NCBI GenBank assembly: GCA_009746045.1
Contig: RPFO01001632.1
Location: 1 to 26,931, forward strand
Reading direction: 5' to 3'
Source: Mesostigma viride
Lineage: Eukaryota > Streptophyta > Mesostigmatophyceae > Mesostigmatales > Mesostigmataceae
DNA: 26,931 nt
Part shown: positions 25,832 to 26,931 of the stretch, in pieces
How the letters are laid out: the number at the start of each line of letters is the position of its first letter
How positions within the stretch are numbered: position 1 is the stretch's first letter
The notes under the pieces: model-generated
The model's input: the letters and a program-made list of their open reading frames with translations, nothing else
Told to the model about the DNA's origin: nothing
Database searches by the model: none
Program-made: the position numbers and the translations under genes

Positions 25832-26931
25832 TGTCACGGACGCGCGCTATGTCATCCGGGCGCCCACTATGCACAAGACCGGTGACGTGCGCAAGGAATT
25901 TGTCTTCTACGCATTTTCGACAAAGGCTAGTGACCGGGGGGGACACTAGCACTTGCAGCATAAGAGCGGACGAAAGTGTACGTGCACGCGCGCCGGGCCA
26001 GGCACAGCTGGGCGCGCAGCACTGACTTGAGCGGACGGCAGCACAAGTGTGCAGCGTCGAGAGGATCATACGCGTGTTAGTGGACAGCTGGAGCTGAAGC
26101 TGACTGCTGGACTTCAACAGCGCCGAGGCTATTGACAGGCCAGGTGTCTTTGTGGTGTAGAATAGCGGGTCAACGTTATGAGGACTGGACAGAAAATGGA
26201 AAAGGACAATTTGCGGTGCGGAGCCAGATCGCTGGAATGAATGCGAAATCGCTGGCAGCCCTAAAAAGGGATTTCTTCTAGAAAGGAACGATTAGACGCA
26301 ATGTTTGCTGGGCCACTCACACGCAAGGTGTGAGCGTGCAGATTGTCTGAAGGATATTATGCTTCGACCTTGCTGGACGTGACTCAATGTCGGACATTCC
26401 CAGGGACAGAAATGCCGGAGCCTCTAGGAGATGAGATCGGCAACAGGGTAGCAATTTAGATTTGTCGGGATGCCTTCCTGCTTTTGTTGGCATGTGTGGT
26501 AGAAAGCCAGGACGGCAACTGGAATGCGGTTTCTATTCGCATGGTTCAGGCAGCAAGATAGTTTTGGCATTCCTGGCTGGACTGACAAGTGTGGCGTGTG
26601 TCATGCGTGTGGCATGACGAATGGTTTGGTTCATAGTCGAAGAGGACTCTCACGCAGCGTGTAGTCTCTTCGAGTCTCTCGTTAGTGGCCTTCGTGTTTC
26701 TCCCTTTCCTTGGGAGCAAGGCCGGTAGCATGTCATGGAGCGCTGCCTAACTGCGGGCTCGTGAGCATGGAGTGCATCGATATTGAGACTATCAACGTGT
26801 TGTAATTGTATTAACTTTCTCAATAATTCCGCATGTGCGGCTTCATCATCAGACTGTGCAAAGTGTGTGTTTGAAAGCATTATTCTATAGCAGGGGAGGC
26901 AATAAGGTGGTTATCAGGCACGAGGACAGTC
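25832..26931 (+). repeat. 3' LTR (truncated by the window end)
   Basis: It starts TGTCACGGAC at 25832, and its 1100 bp in view match 16381-17487. I find one substitution and about six one-base gaps, mostly in homopolymers, for example in the G run after gacc. A true evolutionary age would show mostly substitutions, so the insertion is very young and some of the gaps may be sequencing errors near the contig end. Confidence 0.9.

Larger units (their letters stand above)
16381..26931 (+). mobile_element. Ty3/Gypsy-type LTR retrotransposon encoding a DNA methyltransferase and a PHD finger (right end cut by window)
   Basis: Two long direct repeats (from 16381 and from 25832) flank gag and pol in the order protease, RT, RNase H, integrase, which defines the Ty3/Gypsy class. 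In addition pol holds a C5-cytosine methyltransferase domain between protease and RT, and a PHD finger after integrase. Pol is one uninterrupted 2012-codon frame and the LTRs are almost identical, so the copy looks recent and possibly active. The 3' LTR runs off the window, so target-site duplications cannot be checked. Confidence 0.9.

Overview
This is most likely nuclear DNA of a unicellular eukaryote, probably a green alga. The grounds are GC-rich protein-coding DNA, an interstitial run of TTTAGGG/TTTTAGGG telomere-type units, LINE ORF1 relics that I recognise as the type common in chlorophytes, and two large mobile elements. The lineage is an inference. I see no ordinary host gene; essentially the whole window is mobile or repetitive DNA.

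Region 1 (about 0.5-10.6 kb) is an endogenous, polinton-like DNA virus. It carries a large fibre-like structural protein (minus strand), a charged coiled-coil protein, an FtsK/HerA-type genome-packaging ATPase, a small AT-hook protein, a tyrosine recombinase, and a giant archaeo-eukaryotic primase joined to a herpesvirus origin-binding-protein-like (UL9-like) SF2 helicase. Three of these genes are interrupted by apparent single-base frameshifts. Just downstream of the helicase lie five copies of a 55-bp inverted-repeat module, four of them at an exact 110-bp period. Each module has perfect 13-bp arms around an A/T-rich core, which makes the array a strong candidate for the element's replication origin. 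A telomere-like run follows.

Region 2 (about 10.8-16.4 kb) is a repeat graveyard. It holds two minus-strand LINE relics that include ORF1 and 3' UTR sequence, an extra 3' UTR fragment, an inverted 3'-terminal fragment, an uninterrupted (ATTCC)n array of about 139 units, a 61-bp direct repeat pair, and several hundred bases with nothing assignable.

Region 3 (16.4 kb to the window end) is a young Ty3/Gypsy-type LTR retrotransposon. Its LTRs share about 1.1 kb with almost no substitutions, and its 2012-codon pol is intact. Gag is followed by pol through a TGATG overlap, but the CCHC zinc knuckle lies in the pol frame upstream of the pol ATG, just after a run of seven G, which suggests -1 frameshifting. 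Pol carries protease, a complete C5-cytosine DNA methyltransferase domain, a hydrophobic segment, RT (YIDD), RNase H, integrase (HHCC and DDE) and a C-terminal PHD finger. An element carrying both a DNA-methylation writer and a histone-reader module is the most striking thing in the window. The viral primase-helicase with its adjacent palindrome array is the second.
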